Source of the DNA: a bacterium
Lineage (GTDB): Bacteria; Eremiobacterota; Eremiobacteria; Baltobacterales; Baltobacteraceae
Direction of reading: 5' to 3'
DNA: 9,170 bases
NCBI GenBank assembly: GCA_021784715.1
Contig: JAJYHP010000034.1
Coordinates: forward strand, 1 to 9,170
Part shown: positions 1 through 5,617 of the stretch, in pieces
Layout: each line of letters begins with the position of its first letter
Position numbering within the stretch: position 1 is the stretch's first letter
Program-made: the position numbers and the translations under genes
The notes under the pieces: generated by a model
Told to the model about the DNA's origin: nothing
Databases searched by the model: none
What the model saw: the letters and a program-made list of their open reading frames with translations, nothing else

Positions 1-982
1 GCAACGCGACGACGCCGAGGACGAGGCACACGGCATAGATGAGAAAGACGGCCTGACGCACGCCGAGGCCGAAACGGAAAATTAATTGGTGGTGGAAGTG
101 GCCGCGATCCGCATCGGTAATGCTGCGTCCGTTCGCGGCCCGTCGCACGATGACCGCGGCGGTATCGAGTATCGGCAACGCCAGCACCACCAACGGGACC
201 AGCAAGCTGATCGCAATCGCCGTTTTACTGCCGCCGATAATCGTCACCGTCGCAAACACGTACCCGATAAAGAGCGAGCCCGCATCCCCGAGAAAGATGC
301 GCGCCGGGTTAAAGTTGTAGGGAAGAAACCCGAGCGCGCCGCCCGCGAGCGCGAGCAAGACCAGCGCCACGATAAAATTTCCGTGGAGCGCGGCGATAGC
401 GAAAAGAAAGAGGCTCGAGATCGTGGTGACGCCGGCAAGCAAGCCGTCGAGCCCGTCGATGAAATTCATCGCGTTCATCATCCCGACGTACCAGAGCAAC
501 GTCAGCGGAATGCTTACCCAGATCGGAAAATCGATCCATGCGTTCGCCGCGCCGTGCGCGAACGGGTTATTGATGCCCGAGATCGTGAACCCGTAGAGCA
601 TCGAGATCCCCGCGACGATAACCTGCGCGATGAGTTTACTGCGGGCACGCATCTGCATGACGTCGTCCCAGAGCCCGACCCCGAGAATCAACAAGCTGCC
701 GAAGAGCAAGCCGATGAGATGGTGCGCGATATCGAGTTGGGCGGCGCGCGCATGCGGCGAACCGACCACGAAGCCGAGCACCGCGAAGAGCGCGGTCGCA
801 AAACCGAAGAAGACCGCGACGCCGCCGATCCGCGGGGTCGGCGTCGTGTGCACGCGACGCTCTTCTTCGACACCGTCGATGATTTTGAGGTGCGTCGCCA
901 GGCGGATCACCAGCGGCGCGATCGTCGCCGCGACCGCCGCGGCGATGATGAAGGCCGCGATCTCCGCGAGGATCGGTTTCAT
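1..982 (-). CDS. wecA: WecA/TagO-type undecaprenyl-phosphate sugar-1-phosphate transferase (partial, 3' end outside window)
   Basis: A polytopic membrane enzyme of the MraY/WecA family, which moves a sugar 1-phosphate (in this branch usually GlcNAc-1-P) from a UDP-sugar onto undecaprenyl phosphate. This starts O-antigen, teichoic-acid-like or other envelope glycans. The 327 visible residues alternate hydrophobic helices with the family's cytoplasmic motifs: the Asp-Asp pair in GLWDD (about residues 104-107), NFIDGLDGL (173-181), FLGDAGSLFIGY (230-241) and DADRGHFHHQL (290-300). The His-rich last motif and the GDAGS loop favour WecA/TagO over MraY. ATG 982 follows the dCMP deaminase stop by 10 bases; no strong Shine-Dalgarno is visible, so coupling to upstream translation is likely. 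No stop is reached before base 1. The true sugar substrate cannot be read from sequence. Confidence 0.93.
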   Translation of the reverse strand, partial: MKPILAEIAAFIIAAAVAATIAPLVIRLATHLKIIDGVEEERRVHTTPTPRIGGVAVFFGFATALFAVLGFVVGSPHARAAQLDIAHHLIGLLFGSLLILGVGLWDDVMQMRARSKLIAQVIVAGISMLYGFTISGINNPFAHGAANAWIDFPIWVSIPLTLLWYVGMMNAMNFIDGLDGLLAGVTTISSLFLFAIAALHGNFIVALVLLALAGGALGFLPYNFNPARIFLGDAGSLFIGYVFATVTIIGGSKTAIAISLLVPLVVLALPILDTAAVIVRRAANGRSITDADRGHFHHQLIFRFGLGVRQAVFLIYAVCLVLGVVAL

Positions 983-992
983 CGCTGCACGC

Positions 993-1418
993 TCACGGAG
1001 CGAGTTTCCACTGCATCAACGCGACGCCGGCCTCGGCGAGGAGCTCGACGGCAAATGCATCTTCGTAACGCTCTTCGTAGACGATACGTTCGACGCCGGC
1101 GCTCACCAACAACTTCGAGCAGCCGATGCACGGTTGGTGCGTACAGTAGACGGTTGCTCCGGCGAGGCTCACGCCGTGAAGCGCGCCCTGCACGACCGCG
1201 TTCGCTTCGGCATGCGTTGCGCGCACGCAGTGGTTATCGACCATCGTGCAACCGACGTCGGTGCAGTGCGCGATGCCGCGCGGCGCGCCGTTATACCCGG
1301 TGGTGAGAATGCGCTGATCGCGAACGGCGACGCAGCCGACGCGCGCGCGCGGACAGGTCGCGCGCGAGCCGACCGTACGCGCGATCTCCATAAAGTAATC
1401 GTCCCAGCTCGGCCGCAT
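993..1418 (-). CDS. deoxycytidylate (dCMP) deaminase, ComEB-like
   Basis: A 141-residue zinc-dependent cytidine/deoxycytidylate deaminase that converts dCMP to dUMP, the precursor of dTMP. The signature is clear: HAEANA (H69, E71 as zinc ligand and proton shuttle) and PCIGC (C97, C100 as the other two zinc ligands). The segment GYNGAPRG at 41-48 is characteristic of dCMP deaminases and separates them from tRNA adenosine or free cytidine deaminases. Extra Cys/His residues (C22, C29, C52, C57, H63, C64) may form the second metal site known in several dCMP deaminases. The ATG shares one base with the upp stop (TAATG), so translation is coupled. Its length is normal for the bacterial family, whose B. 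subtilis member is ComEB. Confidence 0.95.
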   Translation of the reverse strand: MRPSWDDYFMEIARTVGSRATCPRARVGCVAVRDQRILTTGYNGAPRGIAHCTDVGCTMVDNHCVRATHAEANAVVQGALHGVSLAGATVYCTHQPCIGCSKLLVSAGVERIVYEERYEDAFAVELLAEAGVALMQWKLAP

Positions 1419-2098
1419 TACAACGAACGTGGTGCCACGAAGGTCGGCAGCGAGGTGAGGCTGCCGAAGAGACGATCGCCGGCGTCGCCGAGCCCCGGAA
1501 CGATATATCCGTGTTCGTTGAGCTCGGCATCGACGGCCCCGACGACGATGCGGACGTCGGGAAAAACAGCCTGGATCGCCGCAATGCCTTCGGGCGCCGC
1601 GATGACGCTCACGAATGTGACGTCGCTCGCTCCGTGCGTTGCGAGCAATCGCAATGCCGCGATTCCCGAGGCGCCCGTCGCGAGCATCGGATCGAGCACG
1701 AAGACCCTGCGGCCGTCGAGGCGCGCGGGAATGTTGGCGTAGTACGGCACCGCCTGCAGCGTCTGCGGATCGCGATAGAAGCCGAGATGGGCGACGACGG
1801 CATCCTCGACGATCTGCAGGAAGCCCGGAACGAGCCCGAGCCCGGCCCGAAGAATCGGCGCGATAACCGGCGGCTGTGCGATGCGCGCCGCCTTCATCGA
1901 GAGCAAGGGCGTCTCGACATCGACCTCACGCGTCGGCAGCGAGCGCGTTGCCTCGTAGGCCAGCAACGCGCCGACGTGCTCGAGCAACACGCGGAAACTG
2001 CGTGTCGGGGTATTGCGATCGCGCAGTTGCGCGAGGCGATCTTGCAGTGCCGGGTGATCGACGACGAGGATCGATCGGCCGTTCGTACGAGGCTGCAC
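1418..2098 (-). CDS. upp: uracil phosphoribosyltransferase
   Basis: Catalyses uracil + PRPP to UMP + PPi, the pyrimidine salvage step. The protein aligns along its length with E. coli Upp: HPALQDRLAQLRD near the N-terminus, APILRAGLGLVPG at 80-92, the PRPP-binding motif VLDPMLATGASG at 134-145, and the uracil-binding GYIVPGLGDAGDR at 197-209. I chose GTG 2098: it lies 11 bases after the glyA stop, has AGGG 9 bases upstream, and gives 226 residues with only a 9-residue N-terminal extension relative to E. coli. The longer open frame up to 2227 runs inside glyA and has no family match. About 14 residues extend beyond the usual GDAGDxxFG end. It shares one base with the downstream dCMP deaminase start. 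Confidence 0.96.
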   Translation of the reverse strand: MQPRTNGRSILVVDHPALQDRLAQLRDRNTPTRSFRVLLEHVGALLAYEATRSLPTREVDVETPLLSMKAARIAQPPVIAPILRAGLGLVPGFLQIVEDAVVAHLGFYRDPQTLQAVPYYANIPARLDGRRVFVLDPMLATGASGIAALRLLATHGASDVTFVSVIAAPEGIAAIQAVFPDVRIVVGAVDAELNEHGYIVPGLGDAGDRLFGSLTSLPTFVAPRSL

Positions 2099-2109
2099 GC
2101 AGCTGAACC

Positions 2110-3357
2110 CTAGGGTACGTCGAAACGGGCGGTGAGTTCGTGAACGCGCGCTCGCAGTTTCTCTTGCTGCGCGCGCGCCTCGATATCGCCGAGTGCATCG
2201 CAGATAATCTCGGCGACCTCGCGACATTCCGCGAGCCCGAAGCCTCGCGTGGTGATCGCCGGTGTTCCCACGCGAATGCCGCTGGTCACCATCGGCTTCT
2301 GCGGGTCGAACGGAATCGCGTTCTTATTGACGGTAATCGCAATCTCGTCGAGGTAACCTTCGACCGCTTTGCCGGTGAGATTCTTCACCGAGAGATCGAC
2401 GAGCAGCAAGTGCGTGTCGGTTCCCCCGCCGACCAGGCGCAGCCCGCGATTGGCGAACACCTCGCCCATCGCGCGCGCGTTGGCGATGACGTTTTGCTGA
2501 TAGCTGCGGAACTCCGGGCGCTGCGCCTCTCCGAACGCGACCGCCTTAGCCGCGATGGTGTGCATCAACGGACCGCCTTGAATCCCCGGGAAGAGGCTCT
2601 TGTCGATCGCGGCCGCGTGCTGCGCTTTACTGAGAATGATGCCGCCGCGCGGGCCACGCAAGGTTTTATGCGTCGTCGAGGTCACGAAATCGGCGAGCGG
2701 AACCGGGGACGGGTGCAGGCCGACCGCGACGAGGCCGGCGATGTGCGCCATATCGACGAGCAGTGTCGCGCCGATTTCGTCGGCGATCTCGCGAAAGCGC
2801 TCGTAGTGCATCGTGCGCGGATACGCGCTCGCGCCGGCGATCAACAATTTCGGTTTGTGTTCGCGCGCCAGCGCGGCGACCTGATCGAAATCGATCAGCT
2901 CGTCTTCTTTGCGCAATCCGTAGGCGATCGCGTTATAGAGCTTCCCGCTGAAGCTGACTTTCGTTCCGTGCGTGAGATGGCCGCCGTGAGCGAGCGACAT
3001 TCCGAGTACGGTGTCGCCCGGTGCGAGCATCGCCATGAAGACCGCCATATTCGCCTGCGCGCCGGAGTGCGGCTGAACGTTGGCGTGCTCGGCGCCGAAG
3101 ATCGCTTTCACGCGGTCGATCGCGAGCGTCTCGGCGACGTCGACGAATTCGCAGCCCCCATAGTAGCGTTTTCCGGGGTACCCTTCGGCGTATTTGTTGG
3201 TCATGACGCAGGCCATCGCTTCGCGCACGGCGGCACTCGCGTAATTTTCCGAGGCGATCAATTCGAGGTTGCCGCGCTGGCGGCGTTCCTCGGACGCAAT
3301 CGAGGCGAAGAGTTCGGGATCCTGTGCGGCGAGCGTGCCGTGTTGAAGCGTCTGCAT
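2110..3357 (-). CDS. glyA: serine hydroxymethyltransferase
   Basis: A cytosolic PLP enzyme that interconverts serine + tetrahydrofolate with glycine + 5,10-methylene-tetrahydrofolate, the main one-carbon source for thymidylate, purines and methionine. The 415-residue length is normal. Visible signatures include [11 protein letters not shown] (31-41), [15 protein letters not shown] (54-68), QPHSGAQAN (95-103), VDMAHIAGL (201-209) and [13 protein letters not shown] (227-239), where K231 forms the Schiff base with PLP. ATG 3357 starts the conserved fold with no extra residues; the Shine-Dalgarno is weak (AGAAAG about 8 bases upstream). It begins 17 bases after the rpiB stop and ends 11 bases before upp. 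Methylene-THF made here and dUMP from the downstream deaminase are the two inputs of thymidylate synthesis, which gives the cluster metabolic sense. Confidence 0.98.
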   Translation of the reverse strand: MQTLQHGTLAAQDPELFASIASEERRQRGNLELIASENYASAAVREAMACVMTNKYAEGYPGKRYYGGCEFVDVAETLAIDRVKAIFGAEHANVQPHSGAQANMAVFMAMLAPGDTVLGMSLAHGGHLTHGTKVSFSGKLYNAIAYGLRKEDELIDFDQVAALAREHKPKLLIAGASAYPRTMHYERFREIADEIGATLLVDMAHIAGLVAVGLHPSPVPLADFVTSTTHKTLRGPRGGIILSKAQHAAAIDKSLFPGIQGGPLMHTIAAKAVAFGEAQRPEFRSYQQNVIANARAMGEVFANRGLRLVGGGTDTHLLLVDLSVKNLTGKAVEGYLDEIAITVNKNAIPFDPQKPMVTSGIRVGTPAITTRGFGLAECREVAEIICDALGDIEARAQQEKLRARVHELTARFDVP

Positions 3358-3374
3358 GATGGGCTTTCTGTACG

Positions 3375-3881
3375 TTACGGGTGTGCGGTGCGGGCGTCGT
3401 CGACGGCCCCGCGTTCGAGTGCGCGCAGCGTGCGCGTGCGTTGATCGTCGGAGAATTCAAAGAGTTGATCGACACGCGCGGCGTGCCGTCCGCCGTCGAA
3501 AGGCGTCGATAGGAAAATATCGAGAATGCGTTCGACCATCTCCCAGCCCGTCAGCCGTTCGGCGAGGGCAAGGACGTTGGCGTTGTTGTGACGGCGGGCC
3601 AACTCCGCGGAGTACGGCTCGGCGACCGGTGCGCAGCGCACGCCGGGAACCTTGTTCGCCGCGATCGCAATGCCGATCGAGGAGCCGCAGACCACGATAC
3701 CGCGCTCGGCCTGCCCGCTTGCAACCGCCTCGGCGACGGCGAAACCGTACTGCGGATAATCGACCGGCGTCGCGTCGTGCGTGCCGAAATCGATAACGCT
3801 ATGCCCGCGCTCGCGCAAGAGCGCGGCGATGCGGTCTTTATATTCAAATCCGGCGTGGTCGGCGCCGAGTGCGATGGTCAC
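3375..3881 (-). CDS. rpiB: ribose-5-phosphate isomerase B
   Basis: RpiB/LacA-family sugar-phosphate isomerase (ribulose 5-P to ribose 5-P), feeding PRPP used by upp. Family landmarks: [11 protein letters not shown] (6-16), [11 protein letters not shown] (33-43), the catalytic region [15 protein letters not shown] (63-77) with C65 as expected base, and [11 protein letters not shown] (96-106) with H98. GTG 3881 is preferred over upstream ATGs because the family begins at this beta strand and GGAGAG lies 9 bases upstream. At 168 residues it is longer than the usual ~145-150: the normal end ([11 protein letters not shown]) is followed by about 25 charged residues without a recognised domain. First gene of the minus-strand operon. 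Divergent from the next gene with 40 bases between starts, so their promoters must overlap each other or the neighbouring coding sequence. Confidence 0.94.
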   Translation of the reverse strand: MTIALGADHAGFEYKDRIAALLRERGHSVIDFGTHDATPVDYPQYGFAVAEAVASGQAERGIVVCGSSIGIAIAANKVPGVRCAPVAEPYSAELARRHNNANVLALAERLTGWEMVERILDIFLSTPFDGGRHAARVDQLFEFSDDQRTRTLRALERGAVDDARTAHP

Positions 3882-3921
3882 GGCAGAGGGCTCTCCCTTA
3901 GGCAGTCGAACTCGCGCGCCG

Positions 3922-4629
3922 ATGAAGATCGCCTGGGCCAGCAGTGCATTCGCAGCCGCTTTCGCGCGTGGCGAATGCACGCAACTCGAGTGGCTCGATG
4001 CCTGTGCGCGCAGTGCTCTCTGCGACGGCGTAGCGTTCGACCGAGCGCACTTTCCGCGGACCGATGCAGACTACCTCGCCCAGATCAAGAAGGCGGCGGT
4101 CGATCTCCGGGTGACGCCGCTCGCTACGCTCGACGACGGTTTTTTCCTCGCCTCGCGGAGCGAAAAAGAGGAATCTCTTCGCATCGCCCTCGCCGTCGGG
4201 GCACCCCTGCTCGTCGCGCGAGCCCCGAGGATCGCCGCCTGCAGCTATCCCGAATTAGCCGCCGCGCTCGGCGAGGCGACCGGGCTGGCGAAAGCCGCGA
4301 ACGTCACCATCGCGCTGCGTAACGCACCCGACACCCATGCCGGCAGCGACGCCGATTGCAAGCGCTTGGCGAAGGAAGCCGACTCGGCGTGGCTGCGCTT
4401 CGCCCCCGAGCCGCTGCGCCTCGACGCCGGGAGCTCGCTCGCAACGCTCGTCGGCAAGAGCGTCGCCCTCCTCCACGATATCGCCGAGGACGCGGAAAAA
4501 GCCCTCGCTCTTATCGAGCGCGAGGCGCCGGGGTATCACGGGTATCTCGTCCTCGATGCGCGCAGCGGAGCCTGCGGCCTCGGAGAGATCGATTCAGTGA
4601 CCGCGTCAAGCGTCTTTCGTGCGAGGTGA
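3922..4629 (+). CDS. sugar phosphate isomerase/epimerase-like TIM-barrel protein
   Basis: A 235-residue protein with the rhythm of the xylose-isomerase-like TIM barrel (AP endonuclease 2 superfamily): an opening beta strand MKIAWASS, then GVAFDRAHFP (36-45), LRVTPLATLDDGFF (62-75), and repeated Ala/Leu-rich amphipathic helices such as EESLRIALAVGAPLLVARAP. Members isomerise or epimerise sugars or inositol derivatives, or are of unknown function. This one is short (about 250-300 is typical) and I do not see the usual Glu/His/Asp metal-ligand set, so it may be catalytically divergent. ATG 3922 matches the family start; a longer in-frame start would overlap rpiB and adds no recognisable sequence. 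No strong Shine-Dalgarno is visible. Transcribed away from the nucleotide operon; substrate unknown. Confidence 0.7.
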   Translation: MKIAWASSAFAAAFARGECTQLEWLDACARSALCDGVAFDRAHFPRTDADYLAQIKKAAVDLRVTPLATLDDGFFLASRSEKEESLRIALAVGAPLLVARAPRIAACSYPELAAALGEATGLAKAANVTIALRNAPDTHAGSDADCKRLAKEADSAWLRFAPEPLRLDAGSSLATLVGKSVALLHDIAEDAEKALALIEREAPGYHGYLVLDARSGACGLGEIDSVTASSVFRAR

Positions 4630-4795
4630 GAACCTGCTTTCTCGCAGGTGGGTGCGGCCCGGGCGCGGGAGCGACAGGCAGTTGCCCGTCACGCCTTCGT
4701 ATCCGGAGCTGATGCTCCCTTAGGGTTTTCGTTGGTCCAGCACCTATGGCACGCTGCGCGCAAAACGCAGTCACCACCCCAACCCTAGCACCGGC
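4630..4795. other. hairpin-rich intergenic segment, possible structured RNA or terminator region
   Basis: No open frame on either strand looks real here. The stretch is dense in inverted repeats: ACCTGC/GCAGGT (4632-4637 with 4644-4649, starting two bases after the upstream stop), GGAGC/GCTCC (4705-4709 with 4714-4718, loop TGAT), CTGCG/CGCAG (4754-4758 with 4766-4770), and TAGGGTT/AACCCTA (4721-4727 with 4781-4787), which encloses the third hairpin. None is followed by a T-run, so these are not classic intrinsic terminators. I compared by eye with 6S, SRP, RNase P, tmRNA and the common riboswitches and saw no convincing match. It could be the 3' UTR of the upstream gene, the leader of the peptidase gene, or an independent RNA. 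Confidence 0.35.
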
Positions 4796-4833
4796 GTCAA
4801 GACTTGACAGATCGCGATTTCGCGTGAACGGAT
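4796..4833 (+). promoter_or_regulatory. candidate promoter with two palindromic operators before the peptidase gene
   Basis: A perfect -35 hexamer TTGACA lies at 4804-4809. A -10 at 18-base spacing (ACGGAT, 4828-4833) is poor, which would suit an activated or repressed promoter. The -35 sits on the palindrome GTCAAG-A-CTTGAC (4796-4808), and a second palindrome CGCGA-TT-TCGCG (4813-4824) fills the spacer. If this promoter is used, transcription would start at or next to the ATG at 4840, giving a leaderless mRNA; that agrees with the absence of a clear Shine-Dalgarno. No regulator gene is adjacent. Confidence 0.35.
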
Positions 4834-4839
4834 CGCGCT

Positions 4840-5328
4840 ATGATCGCCCCTGCTACCACCTCACCGCCCTACATCCGACACGGCAGCCTCTCGGTCGAAC
4901 GAAGCCTTAACGCTGCATACGATGAGGCGAAGCGCTACCTCGGCGCCGATTCGGTCGAGCGCGGGCTTTTCGCGCGACTCGAAGGCTCGACGAGCCGAAG
5001 GTTCACGTTACGCGCCGACGCACGCAACGACGACCGCTTCGATCCCAACGACGACACGATCTGGTGGGATCCGACCAGCGCGTTGCGCACCACCACCGGC
5101 GGAACGCAATCGCCGGCACTCGGTTTAGGGCACGAGATCGACCATGCCGTCGAACGCCCCGCGCGCGAGATGCAACTCGCCGCGCGCTGCGCCGGCCGCT
5201 ACGACACCGCCGAGGAAGAGCGCGTCATTCGCGGTTCGGAGACGCACGCCGCGCGCACGCTCGGCGAAGCGACGCGCCGCAATCACGACGGCAGTTGCTT
5301 TCGCGTCGCAACGCCGACGCAGCGGTAG
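4840..5328 (+). CDS. stand-alone M91/NleD-like zinc metallopeptidase domain protein
   Basis: A 162-residue protein with the zinc-peptidase motif HExxH (GLGHEIDHAVE; H98, E99, H102). It is preceded by DDTIWWDPTSALRTTTGGTQ (71-90) and followed by an acidic stretch EEERVI (125-130) and GSETHAARTLGEATRRNHD (132-150). This layout (a beta strand ending in WDP, TTTGG, HExxH, then E-rich helix and ETxAAR-LGE) resembles the M91 peptidase/effector domain, whose known members include the type III effector NleD and the C-termini of polymorphic toxins. The third zinc ligand is probably in the EEERVI or ETH segment. No signal peptide, membrane segment or secretion tag is visible, and nothing is fused upstream. 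Start ATG 4840 lacks an obvious Shine-Dalgarno. The tRNA gene begins nine bases after its stop. Substrate unknown. Confidence 0.65.
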   Translation: MIAPATTSPPYIRHGSLSVERSLNAAYDEAKRYLGADSVERGLFARLEGSTSRRFTLRADARNDDRFDPNDDTIWWDPTSALRTTTGGTQSPALGLGHEIDHAVERPAREMQLAARCAGRYDTAEEERVIRGSETHAARTLGEATRRNHDGSCFRVATPTQR

Positions 5329-5337
5329 CGGTATCGA

Positions 5338-5411
5338 GCGCCTATAGCTCAGCGGAGAGAGCGGCTCCCTAACGAAGAGTCGGGTCGAGGGTTCGAATCC
5401 CTCCAGGCGCA
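5338..5411 (+). tRNA. tRNA gene, isotype uncertain (Arg-like body; anticodon arm atypical)
   Basis: Cloverleaf: acceptor GCGCCTA (5338-5344) with CAGGCGC (5404-5410), six pairs plus an A-C mismatch; D arm GCTC/GAGC (5347-5350, 5359-5362); T arm GAGGG-TTCGAAT-CCCTC (5387-5403); discriminator A5411; CCA not encoded. The D loop AGCGGAGA has A after the GG pair, as in Arg tRNAs. The anticodon arm is ambiguous. Read with a 7-base loop CTAACGA it gives AAC (Val codons), but the stem then has an A-C closing mismatch and the variable loop six bases. With the better stem GGCTC/GAGTC and a canonical five-base variable loop, the loop becomes nine bases (CCTAACGAA), containing ACG (Arg) with one extra A. 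At 74 bases it is one longer than a canonical tRNA with this D loop. Could be a functional variant or a decayed tRNA. Confidence 0.8.
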
Positions 5412-5439
5412 CACACGATCCTAACCGTTTGGAATGTGC

Positions 5440-5468
5440 TTGATGCGGAGTCGTTACCGTGCTAAAAT
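5440..5468 (+). promoter_or_regulatory. sigma70-type promoter downstream of the tRNA
   Basis: TTGATG (5440-5445) and TAAAAT (5463-5468) are separated by exactly 17 bases. They match the consensus at 4/6 and 5/6 positions, in an otherwise GC-rich region. Predicted transcription start is about 5475. No credible coding start follows on the plus strand before the convergent gene ends at 5618, so it most plausibly drives a short RNA. Confidence 0.55.
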
Positions 5469-5474
5469 CAAGCC

Positions 5475-5541
5475 ACTTCGTTAGGGGGCTACTCGTCCGT
5501 AATGAGTTGAGGAGGGGTTCGGGTTACCGAACCCCTTCGAT
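5475..5541 (+). ncRNA. predicted small RNA with 5' end antisense to the neighbouring tRNA anticodon arm
   Basis: The predicted transcript starts about 7 bases after the -10 box and is roughly 65 nucleotides long. Its first bases, CTTCGTTAGGGGGC (5476-5489), pair without a gap with tRNA positions 5364-5377: 13 Watson-Crick pairs and one U-G pair, covering the 3' end of the anticodon-stem 5' strand, the whole loop and one or two bases beyond. A small ACTC/GAGT hairpin (5491-5494 with 5504-5507) follows, then the strong terminal hairpin at 5514-5535. No open reading frame of note lies inside. The pairing, promoter and hairpin are seen directly; that an RNA is made and acts on the tRNA is inference. 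The repeat could instead reflect a rearrangement or recombination-site remnant. Confidence 0.4.
5514..5540. terminator. strong hairpin, possible bidirectional terminator
   Basis: GGGGTTCGG-GTTA-CCGAACCCC forms a perfect 9-bp stem with a 4-base loop (5514-5535), followed by TTCGAT on the plus strand. The T-run is weak, so rho-independent action is uncertain. It lies between convergent units and could end both the predicted small RNA (plus) and the secretin/hydrolase operon (minus, whose last stop is at 5618). Confidence 0.5.
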
Positions 5542-5617
5542 AATCTGTGCGACACTGTTTGCCGACGGTCCAATACCAAGACGCGACGCCACGAAGCGCG
5601 CCGCTCCACGAAGGCGA

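Noticed and set aside
86..1306. Open frame of 406 codons on the plus strand
   Set aside because: It lies antisense to wecA and the dCMP deaminase gene, is extremely Arg/Asp/Glu-rich, and shows no fold or motif. Long antisense frames are common in GC-rich coding DNA.
630..1742. Open frame of 370 codons on the plus strand
   Set aside because: It is antisense to three confidently assigned genes (wecA, dCMP deaminase, upp), with no recognisable domain.
2140..3444. Open frame of 434 codons on the plus strand
   Set aside because: It is antisense to glyA, whose identity is certain; the composition is low-complexity charged residues typical of a GC-rich shadow.
4690..4725. Fluoride-riboswitch-like string GGAGCTGATGCTCC
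   Set aside because: The 3' part resembles the motif, but the required 5' GGCGATG element and pseudoknot partner are missing, and the downstream gene is a peptidase, not a fluoride exporter.
5367..5486. Integron attC-like pair, CCCTAAC and GTTAGGG, 120 bases apart
   Set aside because: Each core differs from the attC consensus at one position, there are no clear inner L sites, no integrase gene is near, and the left core lies in a tRNA anticodon loop. The promoter and hairpin fit a small RNA better, though a recombination origin is not excluded.
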